Notes: generated from the sequence alone by a model not told the origin. A stretch of DNA of 63,938 bases from Streptomyces coacervatus (GCF_029223485.1 NZ_JARHTP010000036.1:1-63938), one strand, 5' to 3'; positions 7,778 through 17,762 are shown, counted from the first letter of the stretch. Numbers and translations: made by a program.

Positions 7778-8734
7778 TCAGCCCTGCGTCAGCCCCGCCA
7801 CCAGCTCGTCCGCCGCGCGGTACGGGTCCAGCTCCCCGCCCACGATCCGTTCCGCCAGTGCGCTCAGGCGGCGGTCGCCGTGCAGGTCGCCGATGCGTTC
7901 GCGCAGGGCTGTGACGGCGATCGTCTCGACCTCGCGGGAGGCGCGGGCCAGCCGGCGTTCCGCCAGGACGCCCCGCTCCTCCATCCAGGCCCGGTGCTTC
8001 TCCAGGGCCTCCACCACCTCGTCGATGCCCTCGGCGCGCGCGGCGACCGTCTTGACGATCGGCGGTCGCCAGTCGCCGGGGCCGCGGGACTCGCCCAGGC
8101 CCAGCATGTGGTTCAGCTCGCGGGCCGTGGCGTCCGCGCCGTCCCGGTCGGCCTTGTTGACGACGTAGACATCACCGATCTCCAGGATTCCGGCCTTCGC
8201 CGCCTGGATACCGTCGCCCATCCCCGGAGCCAGCAGGACCACGCTCGTGTCCGCCTGGGAGGCGATCTCGACCTCCGACTGGCCGACGCCGACCGTCTCG
8301 ACCAGGATCACGTCGCAGCCCGCCGCGTCCAGGACACGGATCGCCTGCGGGGCGGACCAGGCCAGTCCTCCGAGATGCCCCCGCGTGGCCATCGAGCGGA
8401 TGTAGACGCCCGGATCGGACGCGTGCTCCGACATCCGCACGCGGTCACCGAGGAGCGCACCGCCGGAGAACGGTGACGACGGGTCGACGGCCAGGACGCC
8501 GACCCGCTTGCCCTGCTTGCGGTACGCCGTGACGAGCGCGGACGTGGAAGTCGACTTGCCGACGCCCGGCGAGCCCGTGAGGCCGACCACATACGCGTTG
8601 CCCGTCAGCGGCGCGAGCGTCTCCATGACCTCCCTGAGCTGCGGGGACGCCCCCTCCACCAGGGAGATCAGCCGGGCCACGGCCCGCGGCCGGCCTTCCC
8701 TCGCCTGGGCGACGAGTGTGGAGACGTCCTGCAT
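7778..8734 (-). CDS. meaB: Methylmalonyl Co-A mutase-associated GTPase MeaB
   Basis: 318 residues. G3E P-loop GTPase that protects B12-dependent acyl-CoA mutases and gates cofactor loading. Walker A GSPGVGKST at residues 54-62, switch-region DPSSPFSGGALLGDR, the motif LVETVGVGQSE, and the base-specificity motif NKAD. ATG 8734 is preferred to the adjacent GTG 8737 because GGAG lies 5 bases before it. It follows the thiolase gene by 39 bases on the same strand and is probably co-transcribed with it; mce lies divergently, so the group fits methylmalonyl/ethylmalonyl-CoA metabolism. Confidence 0.95.
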   Translation of the reverse strand: MQDVSTLVAQAREGRPRAVARLISLVEGASPQLREVMETLAPLTGNAYVVGLTGSPGVGKSTSTSALVTAYRKQGKRVGVLAVDPSSPFSGGALLGDRVRMSEHASDPGVYIRSMATRGHLGGLAWSAPQAIRVLDAAGCDVILVETVGVGQSEVEIASQADTSVVLLAPGMGDGIQAAKAGILEIGDVYVVNKADRDGADATARELNHMLGLGESRGPGDWRPPIVKTVAARAEGIDEVVEALEKHRAWMEERGVLAERRLARASREVETIAVTALRERIGDLHGDRRLSALAERIVGGELDPYRAADELVAGLTQG

Positions 8735-8773
8735 CACAGCTCCGTTCAGAGAGGTACGTACGACGAAGAGGGC

Positions 8774-9976
8774 TCAGGCCTTGGGTACCCGCACGATCAG
8801 CGCGTCACCCTGACCGCCGCCACCGCACAGCGCGGCCGCACCCACGCCGCCGCCCCGGCGCTTCAGCTCCAGCGCCAGGTGCAGGACAACACGGGCGCCG
8901 GACATGCCGATGGGGTGGCCCAGGGCGATGGCACCGCCGTTGACATTCACCTTTTCGGTGGAAATTCCAAGGTCCTTCATTGACTGCACGGCCACAGCGG
9001 CGAAGGCCTCGTTGATCTCGACGAGGTCCAGGTCCTCGACCTCCAGGCCCTCCTTCTTCAGGGCGTGCAGGATCGCGTTGGACGGCTGGGACTGCAGGGA
9101 GTTGTCCGGGCCCGCCACATTGCCGTGGGCGCCGATCTCGGCGATCCAGTCCAGGCCCAGCTCCTGCGCCTTGGCCTTGCTCATCACGACCACGGCCGCC
9201 GCACCGTCCGAGATCTGCGAGGAGGTGCCGGCGGTGATCGTGCCGTCCTTGGCGAACGCCGGGCGCAGCTTGCCCAGGGACTCCGCGGTCGTGTCGCCGC
9301 GGATGCCCTCGTCCTTACTGAAGAGGACCGGGTCGCCCTTGCGCTGCGGGATCTCGACCGGGGTGATCTCGGCCTCGAAGATGCCGTTCTTCTGGGCGGC
9401 GGCCGCGCGCTGGTGGGACAGGGCGGCGATCTCGTCCTGCTCGGGGCGCTGGATGCCGAGGCGCGTGTTGTGCTTCTCCGTGGACTCGCCCATGGCGATG
9501 TTCTCGAAGGCGTCGGTCAGGCCGTCGTACGCCATGGCGTCGAGCATCTCGATCGCGCCGTACTTGAAGCCCTCGCGGGACTTCGGCAGCAGGTGGGGGG
9601 CGTTGGTCATGGACTCCTGGCCGCCCGCGACGATCACGTCGAACTCGCCGGCGCGGATCAGCTGGTCGGCGAGGGCGATGGCGTCGAGGCCGGACAGACA
9701 CACCTTGTTGACGGTGAGCGCCGGGACGTTCATCGGGATACCGGCCTTGACGGCGGCCTGGCGGGCCGGGATCTGCCCCGCCCCGGCCTGCAGCACCTGG
9801 CCCATGATCACGTACTGCACCTGGTCGCCACCGATCCCCGCACGGTCGAGGGCGGCCTTGATCGCGAAGCCGCCGAGGTCGGCTCCGGAGAAGGACTTGA
9901 GGGAGCCCAGCAACCGTCCCATGGGCGTACGCGCCCCCGCGACGATCACCGAGGTCGTGCTGTTCGATCCAGACAT
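8774..9976 (-). CDS. Acetyl-CoA C-acetyltransferase (thiolase)
   Basis: 400 residues, the standard thiolase II length. Catalytic residues are visible: acyl-accepting Cys93 (NKVCLSGLDAI), His354 (NGGAIALGHPIGMSG) and Cys384 (ALCGGGGQGDA). It condenses two acetyl-CoA to acetoacetyl-CoA or does the reverse. Start ATG 9976 has an AAGGGG upstream; a longer frame adds a segment without homology. Divergent from mce with about 150 bases between them. With 3-hydroxybutyryl-CoA dehydrogenase (26.2 kb) it could feed butyryl- and ethylmalonyl-CoA synthesis. Confidence 0.95.
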   Translation of the reverse strand: MSGSNSTTSVIVAGARTPMGRLLGSLKSFSGADLGGFAIKAALDRAGIGGDQVQYVIMGQVLQAGAGQIPARQAAVKAGIPMNVPALTVNKVCLSGLDAIALADQLIRAGEFDVIVAGGQESMTNAPHLLPKSREGFKYGAIEMLDAMAYDGLTDAFENIAMGESTEKHNTRLGIQRPEQDEIAALSHQRAAAAQKNGIFEAEITPVEIPQRKGDPVLFSKDEGIRGDTTAESLGKLRPAFAKDGTITAGTSSQISDGAAAVVVMSKAKAQELGLDWIAEIGAHGNVAGPDNSLQSQPSNAILHALKKEGLEVEDLDLVEINEAFAAVAVQSMKDLGISTEKVNVNGGAIALGHPIGMSGARVVLHLALELKRRGGGVGAAALCGGGGQGDALIVRVPKA

Positions 9977-10124
9977 GAGCTGCGATCCCCTTCCGGCTGC
10001 ACTGCCGAGGAGTGAACGAGGGTTTACTTCGAATGTACTGAGTGGCACTCCGTGCCGTCACCCGGCGGTCGGTGTGATCGCTGGCACGTTGCGTAACCAT
10101 CGGAAGAGCGCTGCACTGACAAAC

Positions 10125-10565
10125 ATGCTGACGCGAATCGACCACATCGGGATCGCCTGTTTCGACCTCGACAAGACTGTCGAGTTCTACCGGGCGACAT
10201 ACGGCTTCGAGGTGTTCCACTCCGAGGTCAACGAGGAGCAGGGCGTCCGCGAGGCCATGCTCAAAATCAACGACACGTCCGACGGCGGCGCCTCCTACCT
10301 GCAGCTTCTTGAGCCGACGCGACCGGACTCGACGGTCGCGAAGTGGCTCGACAAGAACGGCGAGGGTGTCCACCACATCGCTTTCGGTACGGCGGATGTG
10401 GACGGCGAGGCGGCCGACATCAAGGAAAAGGGCGTACGCGTTCTGTACGAAGAGCCCCGACGCGGCTCCATGGGGTCACGAATCACGTTCCTGCACCCCA
10501 AGGACTGCCACGGCGTACTGACAGAACTGGTCACTTCGGCGCCTGTTGAGTCACCTGAGCACTGA
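10125..10565 (+). CDS. mce: Methylmalonyl-CoA epimerase
   Basis: 146 residues, a two-module VOC (glyoxalase-like) metalloenzyme that interconverts the 2R and 2S forms of methylmalonyl-CoA. Metal ligands of the family are visible as His7 (TRIDHIGIAC), His84 (GEGVHHIAFGT) and Glu134 (HGVLTELV). It starts at ATG 10125; a much longer open frame upstream overlaps the thiolase gene on the other strand and is spurious. Its product feeds the B12-dependent mutase that MeaB escorts. Confidence 0.95.
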   Translation: MLTRIDHIGIACFDLDKTVEFYRATYGFEVFHSEVNEEQGVREAMLKINDTSDGGASYLQLLEPTRPDSTVAKWLDKNGEGVHHIAFGTADVDGEAADIKEKGVRVLYEEPRRGSMGSRITFLHPKDCHGVLTELVTSAPVESPEH

Positions 10566-10775
10566 CCCCCGTACATATGGGCCGGTAGGGTTGGGGGCGG
10601 TCGCCGCTGTTTGGGGGGTGACCGCACGCCGGGGTCCGGGTTTCGGGGGGCGAGCGTCGGGGCAGCAGCCCATGCTCCGCCGTTGATCTGACACCATTCC
10701 CCGGGGGCCCCGTTCGGCGGATGGACGGAGCTCGTTTGGCCAGACTTGCGACCAGGGGACGGATGGGACCGCGCA

Positions 10776-13700
10776 GTGCGGGGCTACGAACGCCAGGAGC
10801 GAGAGCCGGCGGCTGACGTCGACCACCTCTCTCGGTTCGAGGCCGAGATGGAGCGGCTGAAGACCGAGCGGGAAAAGGCGATCCAGCACGCCGAGGACCT
10901 CGGCTACCAGGTCGAGGTGCTGCGCGCCAAGCTGCACGAGGCGCGCCGCACCATCATGTCCCGGCCCTCCTTCGACGGCGGTGACATCGGCTATCAGGCC
11001 GAGCAGCTGCTGCGGAACGCGCAGGTCCAGGCCGACCAGCTGCGGCAGGACGCCGAGCGCGAGCTGAGCCAGGCGCGGGCGCAGACCCAGCGCATCCTCC
11101 AGGAGCACGCGGAGCAGGCCGCCCGGCTGCAGGCCGAGCTGCACCAGGAGGCCGTCACCCGCCGCCAGCAGCTGGACCAGGAGCTCGCGGAGCGCCGGCA
11201 GACCGTCGAGTCGCACGTCAACGAGAACGTGGCGTGGGCGGAGCAGCTGCGCGCCCGTTCCGAGTCCCAGGCGCGCCGGCTGCTCGACGAGTCCCGGACC
11301 GAGGCCGAGCAGGCCATGGCCACGGCGCGTACCGAGGCCGAGCGGGTCGCTTCCGAGGCCCGGCAACGGCTGCAGAGCGAGGCCGAGACGGCCCGCGCGG
11401 AGGCCGAGCAGCTTCTGCTCCGGGCCCGTACGGACGCCGAGCGGCTGCTGAACGCCGCCTCCACCCAGGCCCAGGAGGCCACCGACCACGCGGAGCAGCT
11501 GCGCAACTCCACGGCCACGGAATCCGACTCCGCCCGCCGCCAGGCCGGCGAGCTGAGCCGGGCCGCCGAGCAGCGCATGACGGAGGCCGAGGAGGCGCTG
11601 CGCAAGGCGCAGGCCGAGGCCGACAAGCTTGTCACCGAGGCCACGGCGGCGGCCGAGAAGGCCCTGGCCAGCGCCGAGTCGACGAACGAGCAGCGCACGC
11701 GTACGGCGAAGGAGCAGGTCGCCCGGCTGGTCGAGGAGGCCACGAAGGAGGCCGAGACCACCAAGTCGGACGCCGAGCAGGTCGTCGCGGATGCCCGCTC
11801 CGAGGCCGAGCGGATCGTCGCCGAGGCCTCCGAGAAGGCCCGCACGATCACCGCCGAGGAGAGCGCGACCCAGCTGTCGAAGGCGGCCAAGACCGCCGAG
11901 GACGTCCTCAACAAGGCGCAGGAGGACGCGCAGAACACCACCAAGGCGGCCGCCGAGGAGGCCGAGCGGATCCGTCGCGAGGCGGAGGCCGAGGCCGACC
12001 GGCTGCGCGGCGAGGCGCACGACATCGCCGAGCAGCTCAAGGGCTCGGCGAAGGACGACACCAAGGAGTACCGCGCCAAGACGGTCGAGCTGCAGGAGGA
12101 GGCGCGCCGGCTGCGCGGCGAGGCCGAGCAGCTGCGCTCCGAGGCGGTCGCCGAGGGCGAGAAGATCCGCGCGGAGGCCCGCAAGGAGGCCGTACAGCAG
12201 ATCGAGGAGGCGGCCAAGACCGCCGAGGAGCTGCTGGCGAAGTCCCGGCAGGACGCGGACGAGCTGCGCCAGAAGGCCACCACGGACAGCGAGAAGGTCC
12301 GTACGGAGGCCATCGAGCGCGCCACCACGCTGCGCCGGCAGGCCGAGGAGACGCTCCAGCGCACTCGCCAGGAGGCCGAGCGGCACCGCGAGGAGGTCGT
12401 CGAGCAGTCCGAGGGCATCAAGGCCGACGCCGAGCGGGCCGCGCGCGAGCTGCACGAGGAGACCGAGCGGGCCATAGAGGCGCGCCGCGCGGAGGCCGCC
12501 GAGGAGCTGACGCGACTGCACACGGAGGCCGAGGACCGTCTCGCCGCCGCCGAGCAGGCACTGACCGACGCCCGCGAGCAGGCCGCGCGGATCCGCCGCG
12601 AGGCCGCCGAGGAGGCCGAGCGGCTGCGCGCCGAGGCGGGCGACCGGATCCGCACGCTGCAGCAGCAGGCCGAGGCGGAGGCCGAACGGCTGCGCAACGA
12701 GGCCGCGGCGGACGCGTCCACCTCCCGTGCCGAGGGCGAGGCCGTCGCCGTACGGCTGCGGTCCGAGGCCGCCGCGGAGGCCGAGCGGCTGAAGTCGGAG
12801 GCGCAGGAGACCGCAGACCGGGTGCGGGCGGAGGCGCTGGCCGCCGCCGAGCGGCTCGGCACCGAGGCGTCCGAGACGCTGGCCGCCGCCCAGGAGGAGG
12901 CCAACCGGCGCCGTCGCGAGGCCGAGGAACTCCTCGGTTCGGCACGGCAGGAGGCCGACCAGGAGCGCGAGCGGGCCCGCGAGCAGAGCGAGGAGCTGCT
13001 GGCCTCGGCGCGCAACCGCGTCGAGGAGGCGGGGACCGAGGCGGTCCGGCTGGTCGAGGAGGCCGACCGGCGCGCGAACGAGATGGTGTCGGCCGCCGAG
13101 CTGCACGCCCAGCAGGTCCGGGACTCGGTGTCCGGGCTGCACGAGCAGGCCCAGGAGGAGATCACCGGGCTGCGCAGCGCCGCCGAGCACGCGGCGGACC
13201 GCACCCGGCGCGAGGCACAGGAGGAGGCGGACCGGGTCCGCTCCGACGCCTATGCCGAGCGGGAGCGGGCCAGCGAGGACGCGGGCCGCATCCGGCGGGA
13301 GGCGGCCGAGGAGACGGACGCCGCCAAGTCGCTTGCCGAGCGCACGGTCTCGGAGGCGATCGCGGAGTCGGAGCGGTTGCGTTCGGACGCGGCCGAGTAC
13401 GCCCAGCGGGTGCGTACGGAGGCGTCGGACGCGATCGCGGAGGCCGACCAGGCGGCGGCGCGCACCCGGGCGGACGCCCGCGAGGACGCCAACCGCATGC
13501 GGTCGGACGCGGCGACGCAGGCGGACACCCTCATCACCGAGGCGCGGAGCGAGGCCGAGCGGCTCACCACGGAGACGCTCACGGACACCGACCGGCTGCG
13601 CACCGAGACGGTCGCGGAGGCCGAGCGGGTGCGGGCCGAGGCGGTCGCCAAGGCCGAGAAGCTCATCGCGGACGCCACCGGGGACGCGGAGCGGCTGCGC

Positions 13701-14654
13701 GCCGAGGCCGCCGACACGGTCGGCTCCGCCCAGCAGCACGCCGAGCGGATCCGCAGCGAGTCCGAGCGCGTCAAGGCCCAGGCGGCGGCGCAGGCCGAGC
13801 GGCTGGTCAACGCCGCGCGCGAGGAGGCCGAGCGCACCCTCGACGAGGCCCGCAAGGACGCGGGCAAGCGGCGCCAGGACGTGGCCGAGCAGGTCGACAC
13901 GCTCATCACCGAGACCACGGCCGAGGCCGACAAGCTGCTCTCCGAGGCCCAGCAGCAGGCCCACAAGACCACCGCCGAGGCGGAGTCGCAGGCCGACACC
14001 ATGGTGGGCGCGGCCCGCACGGAGGCCGACCGTCTGGTGTCGGAGGCGACGGTCGAGGGCAACTCCCGCGTGGAGAAGGCCCGTACGGACGCGGACGAGC
14101 TGCTCGTCGGCGCCCGCCGCGACGCCACCTCCATCCGCGAGCGCGCCGAGGAACTGCGCGACCGCATCACCGGCGAGATCGAGTCGCTGCACGAGCGGGC
14201 CCGCCGGGAGTCCGCCGAGACGATGAAGTCGGCGGGCGACCGCTGCGACGCGCTCATCAAGGCCGCCGAGGAGCAGCTGGCCAAGGCGCAGGCGAAGTCC
14301 AAGGAGCTGGTCTCGGAGGCCAACTCCGAGGCGGGCAAGGTCCGGATCGCCGCCGTGAAGAAGGCCGAGGGGCTCCTGAAGGAGGCCGAGCAGAAGAAGT
14401 CGGCGCTCGTGCGGGAGGCCGAGGAGCTCAAGGCCGAGGCGATCCGCGAGGCCAGGCGCACGGTCGAGGAAGGCAAGCGCGAGCTGGAGATCCTGGTGCG
14501 CCGGCGCGAGGACATCAACGCCGAGATCTCCCGTGTCCAGGACGTCCTGGAGGCGTTGGAGTCCTTTGAGGCCCCGGGTGCGGGCAAGGACAATGGCGTC
14601 AAGGCGGGCGCCACGGTCGGCGCCCCTCGTTCGGGTAAGCCGTCGGACGGCTAG
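10776..14654 (+). CDS. scy: Polarised-growth coiled-coil protein Scy
   Basis: 1292 residues from GTG 10776 (MRGYERQEREPAADVDHLSR), the start usual for Scy; a TTG 30 bases upstream is an alternative. After a short head, almost the whole protein is one coiled coil dominated by Ala, Glu, Arg and Gln with recurring EAERL(R/K)xEA units, the long-period repeat described for this family. Scy is the Streptomyces scaffold that, with DivIVA and FilP, assembles the tip-organising complex for hyphal growth and branching. filP follows 195 bases downstream. The extreme composition makes several other frames appear open; these are artefacts. Confidence 0.95.
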   Translation: MRGYERQEREPAADVDHLSRFEAEMERLKTEREKAIQHAEDLGYQVEVLRAKLHEARRTIMSRPSFDGGDIGYQAEQLLRNAQVQADQLRQDAERELSQARAQTQRILQEHAEQAARLQAELHQEAVTRRQQLDQELAERRQTVESHVNENVAWAEQLRARSESQARRLLDESRTEAEQAMATARTEAERVASEARQRLQSEAETARAEAEQLLLRARTDAERLLNAASTQAQEATDHAEQLRNSTATESDSARRQAGELSRAAEQRMTEAEEALRKAQAEADKLVTEATAAAEKALASAESTNEQRTRTAKEQVARLVEEATKEAETTKSDAEQVVADARSEAERIVAEASEKARTITAEESATQLSKAAKTAEDVLNKAQEDAQNTTKAAAEEAERIRREAEAEADRLRGEAHDIAEQLKGSAKDDTKEYRAKTVELQEEARRLRGEAEQLRSEAVAEGEKIRAEARKEAVQQIEEAAKTAEELLAKSRQDADELRQKATTDSEKVRTEAIERATTLRRQAEETLQRTRQEAERHREEVVEQSEGIKADAERAARELHEETERAIEARRAEAAEELTRLHTEAEDRLAAAEQALTDAREQAARIRREAAEEAERLRAEAGDRIRTLQQQAEAEAERLRNEAAADASTSRAEGEAVAVRLRSEAAAEAERLKSEAQETADRVRAEALAAAERLGTEASETLAAAQEEANRRRREAEELLGSARQEADQERERAREQSEELLASARNRVEEAGTEAVRLVEEADRRANEMVSAAELHAQQVRDSVSGLHEQAQEEITGLRSAAEHAADRTRREAQEEADRVRSDAYAERERASEDAGRIRREAAEETDAAKSLAERTVSEAIAESERLRSDAAEYAQRVRTEASDAIAEADQAAARTRADAREDANRMRSDAATQADTLITEARSEAERLTTETLTDTDRLRTETVAEAERVRAEAVAKAEKLIADATGDAERLRAEAADTVGSAQQHAERIRSESERVKAQAAAQAERLVNAAREEAERTLDEARKDAGKRRQDVAEQVDTLITETTAEADKLLSEAQQQAHKTTAEAESQADTMVGAARTEADRLVSEATVEGNSRVEKARTDADELLVGARRDATSIRERAEELRDRITGEIESLHERARRESAETMKSAGDRCDALIKAAEEQLAKAQAKSKELVSEANSEAGKVRIAAVKKAEGLLKEAEQKKSALVREAEELKAEAIREARRTVEEGKRELEILVRRREDINAEISRVQDVLEALESFEAPGAGKDNGVKAGATVGAPRSGKPSDG

Positions 14655-14849
14655 TCGGACAGCTGATCGACAGGTCCAAATCCGGTGCCATCTGGGGCCT
14701 TTGACCGATTTTTTGGCAAGCCGTCCGCAGGTTAGCCACTCAAAAGGGGTCTCATTCTGCAGATCAAACACGTATCCGCTCGATGACACACCGCTTCGGC
14801 CCCTAGGATTCCCCCTATCACCTCACCGGTCTCATTTGACAGGAACCCC

Positions 14850-15785
14850 ATGAGCGACACTTCCCCCTACGGCTTCGAGCTTGTGCGGCGTGGGTACGAC
14901 CGCGCTCAGGTGGACGAACGAATCTCCAAGCTCGTCTCCGACCGTGACAGCGCTCTCGCCCGCATCACCGCTCTGGAAAAGCGCATCGAGGAGCTCCACC
15001 TCGAGACGCAGAACGCCCAGGCACAGGTAACCGACGCGGAGCCGTCGTACGCCGGTCTCGGCGCGCGTGTCGAGAAGATCCTCCGCCTCGCCGAGGAAGA
15101 GGCCAAGGATCTGCGCGAGGAGGCCCGTCGCGCGGCCGAGCAGCATCGCGAACTCGCGGAGTCGGCGGCCCAGCAGGTCCGCAACGACGCAGAATCGTTC
15201 GCTGCGGAGCGCAAGGCCAAGGCCGAGGACGAAGGCGTCCGGATCGTCGAGAAGGCCAAGAGCGACGCCTCCCAGCTGCGTACCGAGGCGCAGAAGGACG
15301 CTCAGTCGAAGCGCGAGGAGGCCGACGCCCTCTTCGAGGAGACCCGCGCCAAGGCCGCGCAGGCCGCCGCCGACTTCGAGACGAACCTCGCCAAGCGCCG
15401 CGAGCAGTCCGAGCGCGACCTGGCGTCCCGTCAGCAGAAGGCGGAGAAGCGCCTCGCGGAGATCGAGCACCGCGCGGAGCAGCTCCGCCTGGAGGCCGAG
15501 AAGCTGCGCACCGACGCCGAGCGCCGCGCCCGCCAGACGGTGGAGACGGCTCAGCGCCAGGCCGAGGACATCGTGGCCGACGCCAACGCCAAGGCCGACC
15601 GGATCCGTTCGGAATCCGAGCGCGAGCTGGCCGCCCTCACCAACCGCCGCGACAGCATCAACGCCCAGCTGACGAACGTCCGCGAGATGCTCGCGACGCT
15701 CACGGGCGCCGCGGTGGCCGCGGCCGGTTCGCCGGCCGAGGACGAGCCGATCTCCCGTGGGGTTCCGGCGCAGCAGACCCGGTAA
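14850..15785 (+). CDS. filP: Filament-forming coiled-coil protein FilP
   Basis: 311 residues. The N-terminus (PYGFELVRRGYDRAQVDERISKLV) has the DivIVA-like FxxVRRGYD head, followed from about residue 35 by an Ala/Glu/Arg/Lys-rich coiled coil. A Pro/Ala tail ends in SRGVPAQQTR. FilP forms intermediate-filament-like networks behind the hyphal tip and interacts with Scy and DivIVA. It lies downstream of scy, with 195 bases between that can hold its own promoter. A strong hairpin terminator follows its stop. Confidence 0.95.
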   Translation: MSDTSPYGFELVRRGYDRAQVDERISKLVSDRDSALARITALEKRIEELHLETQNAQAQVTDAEPSYAGLGARVEKILRLAEEEAKDLREEARRAAEQHRELAESAAQQVRNDAESFAAERKAKAEDEGVRIVEKAKSDASQLRTEAQKDAQSKREEADALFEETRAKAAQAAADFETNLAKRREQSERDLASRQQKAEKRLAEIEHRAEQLRLEAEKLRTDAERRARQTVETAQRQAEDIVADANAKADRIRSESERELAALTNRRDSINAQLTNVREMLATLTGAAVAAAGSPAEDEPISRGVPAQQTR

Positions 15786-15804
15786 CACCGCCTGACGGCA
15801 GCAG

Positions 15805-15842
15805 AGGCCCGCACCGACTCCCCCGAATGGTGCGGGCCTTTG
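15805..15842 (+). terminator. Terminator after filP
   Basis: Arms AGGCCCGCACC (15805-15815) and GGTGCGGGCCTT (15829-15840) with a 13-base loop, then TT. Separates scy-filP from the ABC genes. Confidence 0.8.
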
Positions 15843-15886
15843 GCGTACGGTGATCGGCTCAAGTGGCAGCCCCCGACCCCCGGTCT

Positions 15887-15892
15887 TAGCGT
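15887..15892 (+). promoter_or_regulatory. -10 box of a leaderless promoter
   Basis: TAGCGT lies exactly at -12 to -7 from the ATG at 15899, which has no ribosome site. This points to a leaderless transcript for the first ABC exporter operon. Confidence 0.6.
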
Positions 15893-15898
15893 GGCCGC

Positions 15899-16876
15899 AT
15901 GATCGAACTCGAGGGCCTGACCAAGCGCTACGGCGAGAAGCTGGCGGTCAACAACCTCACCTGCACCGTGAGACCCGGCATGGTGACCGGGTTCCTCGGG
16001 CCGAACGGGGCCGGCAAGTCGACGACGATGCGGATGATGCTGGGGCTCGACCGGCCCACCGCGGGCGATGTCCGTATCGACGGCAAGCACTACGACCACC
16101 TCAAGGACCCTCTGACGTACATCGGCGCCCTCCTGGACGCCAAGGCCATGCACGGCGGCCGCAGCGCCTTCAACCATCTGCTGTGTCTCGCGCAGAGCAA
16201 CGGCATCCCGAAGCGGCGGGTGGCCGAGGTGCTCGACACGGTGGGCCTCACGGCGGTGGCGAAGAAGAAGGCCAAGGGGTTCTCGCTGGGCATGGGGCAG
16301 CGGCTCGGGATCGCGGGTGCGCTGCTCGGCGATCCCCGGATCCTGATGTTCGACGAGCCGGTCAACGGCCTCGACCCCGAGGGCATCCACTGGATCCGCA
16401 ATCTGATGAAGTCCCTGGCGGCCCAGGGGCGGACCGTCTTCGTCTCCTCCCATCTGATGAGCGAGATGGCGCTGACCGCCGACCACCTCGTCGTCATCGG
16501 GCAGGGGCGACTGCTCGCCGACACCTCCATGTCCGACTTCATCGAACGGAACTCGCGCTCGTACATCAGGATCCGCTCCCCGCAGCGCGAGCGGCTGCTC
16601 GATGTGCTGCACGAGGCCGGGGTCACCGTCGTCGAGTCCGGCAGCGGGGCGCTGGAGGTGGACGGCGGCAAGCCCGAGCAGATCGGCGAACTGGCCGCGC
16701 AGCACCAGATCGTGCTGCACGAACTGAGCCCCCAGCAGGCCTCCCTGGAGGAGGCGTTCATGCAGCTGACCGCGGAGTCGGTGGAGTACCACGCGCACGC
16801 CGACACACCCCACGAGCCGCCCCAGGAGCCGTCGCCCGCTCGGCAGCACTGGGGCGACGGCTGGAACAGGAGCTGA
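15899..16876 (+). CDS. ABC transporter ATP-binding protein (exporter 1)
   Basis: 325 residues. ATPase of the DrrA/CcmA-type ABC-2 class: Walker A GPNGAGKST at about residue 38, signature motif in the variant form SLGMGQRLGIAGAL, Walker B ILMFDEPVNGLD, switch His in FVSSHLMSEM. The region after about residue 215 is the regulatory tail, ending in a Pro/Glu-rich stretch. Its permease partner begins 3 bases after its stop. The substrate is unknown; a close paralogue pair follows at 17.8-19.8 kb. Confidence 0.92.
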   Translation: MIELEGLTKRYGEKLAVNNLTCTVRPGMVTGFLGPNGAGKSTTMRMMLGLDRPTAGDVRIDGKHYDHLKDPLTYIGALLDAKAMHGGRSAFNHLLCLAQSNGIPKRRVAEVLDTVGLTAVAKKKAKGFSLGMGQRLGIAGALLGDPRILMFDEPVNGLDPEGIHWIRNLMKSLAAQGRTVFVSSHLMSEMALTADHLVVIGQGRLLADTSMSDFIERNSRSYIRIRSPQRERLLDVLHEAGVTVVESGSGALEVDGGKPEQIGELAAQHQIVLHELSPQQASLEEAFMQLTAESVEYHAHADTPHEPPQEPSPARQHWGDGWNRS

Positions 16877-16878
16877 GC

Positions 16879-17649
16879 ATGGCGGCGATCCAGGTCGTGC
16901 GGTCCGAGTGGACCAAGATCCGGTCGGTGGCGTCCACGGTGTGGACGCTCTCCCTCGCCGTCGTCGTCACCGTGGCGCTCGGCATGCTGATCTCGGCGCT
17001 GTCCAGGCACGAGTTCGACAAGATGAGCATCAAGGACCGGCTCTCCTTCGACCCGACCTTCATCAGTTTCGCGGGCATGAGCCTCGGCCAGCTCGCGATG
17101 ATCGTGTTCGGGGTGCTGGTCGTCTCGAACGAGTACAGCACCGGCATGATCCGCACCTCGCTGGCCGCCGTACCGCAGCGCGGCACCTTCCTGTTCAGCA
17201 AGATCGCCGTGGCGACCGGCCTCGCGCTCGCCGTCGGCATGGCGACCGGCTTCGTCGCCTTCTTCCTCGGGCAGGCGATGCTCGGCTCGCACCGGGCGTC
17301 GATCGGCGACCCGCATGTGCTGCGCGCCGTGATCGGCGGCGGCATCTACATGACCCTGATCGCGGTGTTCTCGATGGGCGTCGCCGCCATGCTGCGCTCG
17401 CCGATGCTGTCGCTGGGCATCCTGATGCCGTTCTTCTTCCTGATCTCCAACATCCTGGGCAATGTCGACGCGACGAAGAAGATCGGCCGGTTCCTGCCCG
17501 ACCAGGCCGGCAGCAAGATCATGCAGGTGGTGCCGCGGATCGACGACGACACCCCGTACGGCCCGTACGGCGGCCTCGGCATCATGGTGCTGTGGGCGCT
17601 TGCGGCGCTGCTCGGCGGGTATGTGTTGCTGAAGAGACGGGATGCCTGA
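16879..17649 (+). CDS. ABC-2 type permease (exporter 1)
   Basis: 256 residues with six hydrophobic segments. It has the typical start IQVVRSEWTKIRSVASTVWTL, a conserved VVSNEYSTGMIRTSLAAVPQR loop after helix 2, and the C-terminal LLGGYVLLKRRDA. These are hallmarks of the ABC-2 permeases that pair with DrrA-like ATPases in Streptomyces. Translationally adjacent to the ATPase. Function: membrane half of an exporter of unknown substrate. Confidence 0.9.
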   Translation: MAAIQVVRSEWTKIRSVASTVWTLSLAVVVTVALGMLISALSRHEFDKMSIKDRLSFDPTFISFAGMSLGQLAMIVFGVLVVSNEYSTGMIRTSLAAVPQRGTFLFSKIAVATGLALAVGMATGFVAFFLGQAMLGSHRASIGDPHVLRAVIGGGIYMTLIAVFSMGVAAMLRSPMLSLGILMPFFFLISNILGNVDATKKIGRFLPDQAGSKIMQVVPRIDDDTPYGPYGGLGIMVLWALAALLGGYVLLKRRDA

Positions 17650-17762
17650 GCGGGGCTCGCCTTTTTACTTGCTCTTGAGCGGAACCGTCAGCCGCTCGAT
17701 ATCCTCCTAACCCTTACGGGGGCGTGTGCCCTGCTGTCCTGACCTTCCGATGGGTGCGGAGC

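Noticed and set aside
8904..10124. Upstream extension of mce by about 400 codons
   Set aside because: It overlaps the thiolase gene in antisense; the epimerase domain starts at ATG 10125 and 146 residues is the family length.
12418..12945. Several Arg/Pro-rich frames within scy on both strands
   Set aside because: Shadows of the coiled-coil reading frame at extreme G+C; codon positions show the scy frame only.
10551..14789. Very long open frame (about 1400 codons) antisense to scy
   Set aside because: The Leu/Gly/Arg-only repetitive translation is the complement of the GAG/GCC-rich scy coiled coil; it has no family, no ribosome site and runs past scy at both ends.
17647..17672. Possible terminator between the two ABC pairs
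   Set aside because: Only a 4-bp GAGC/GCTC stem before CTTTTTAC; too weak to call.
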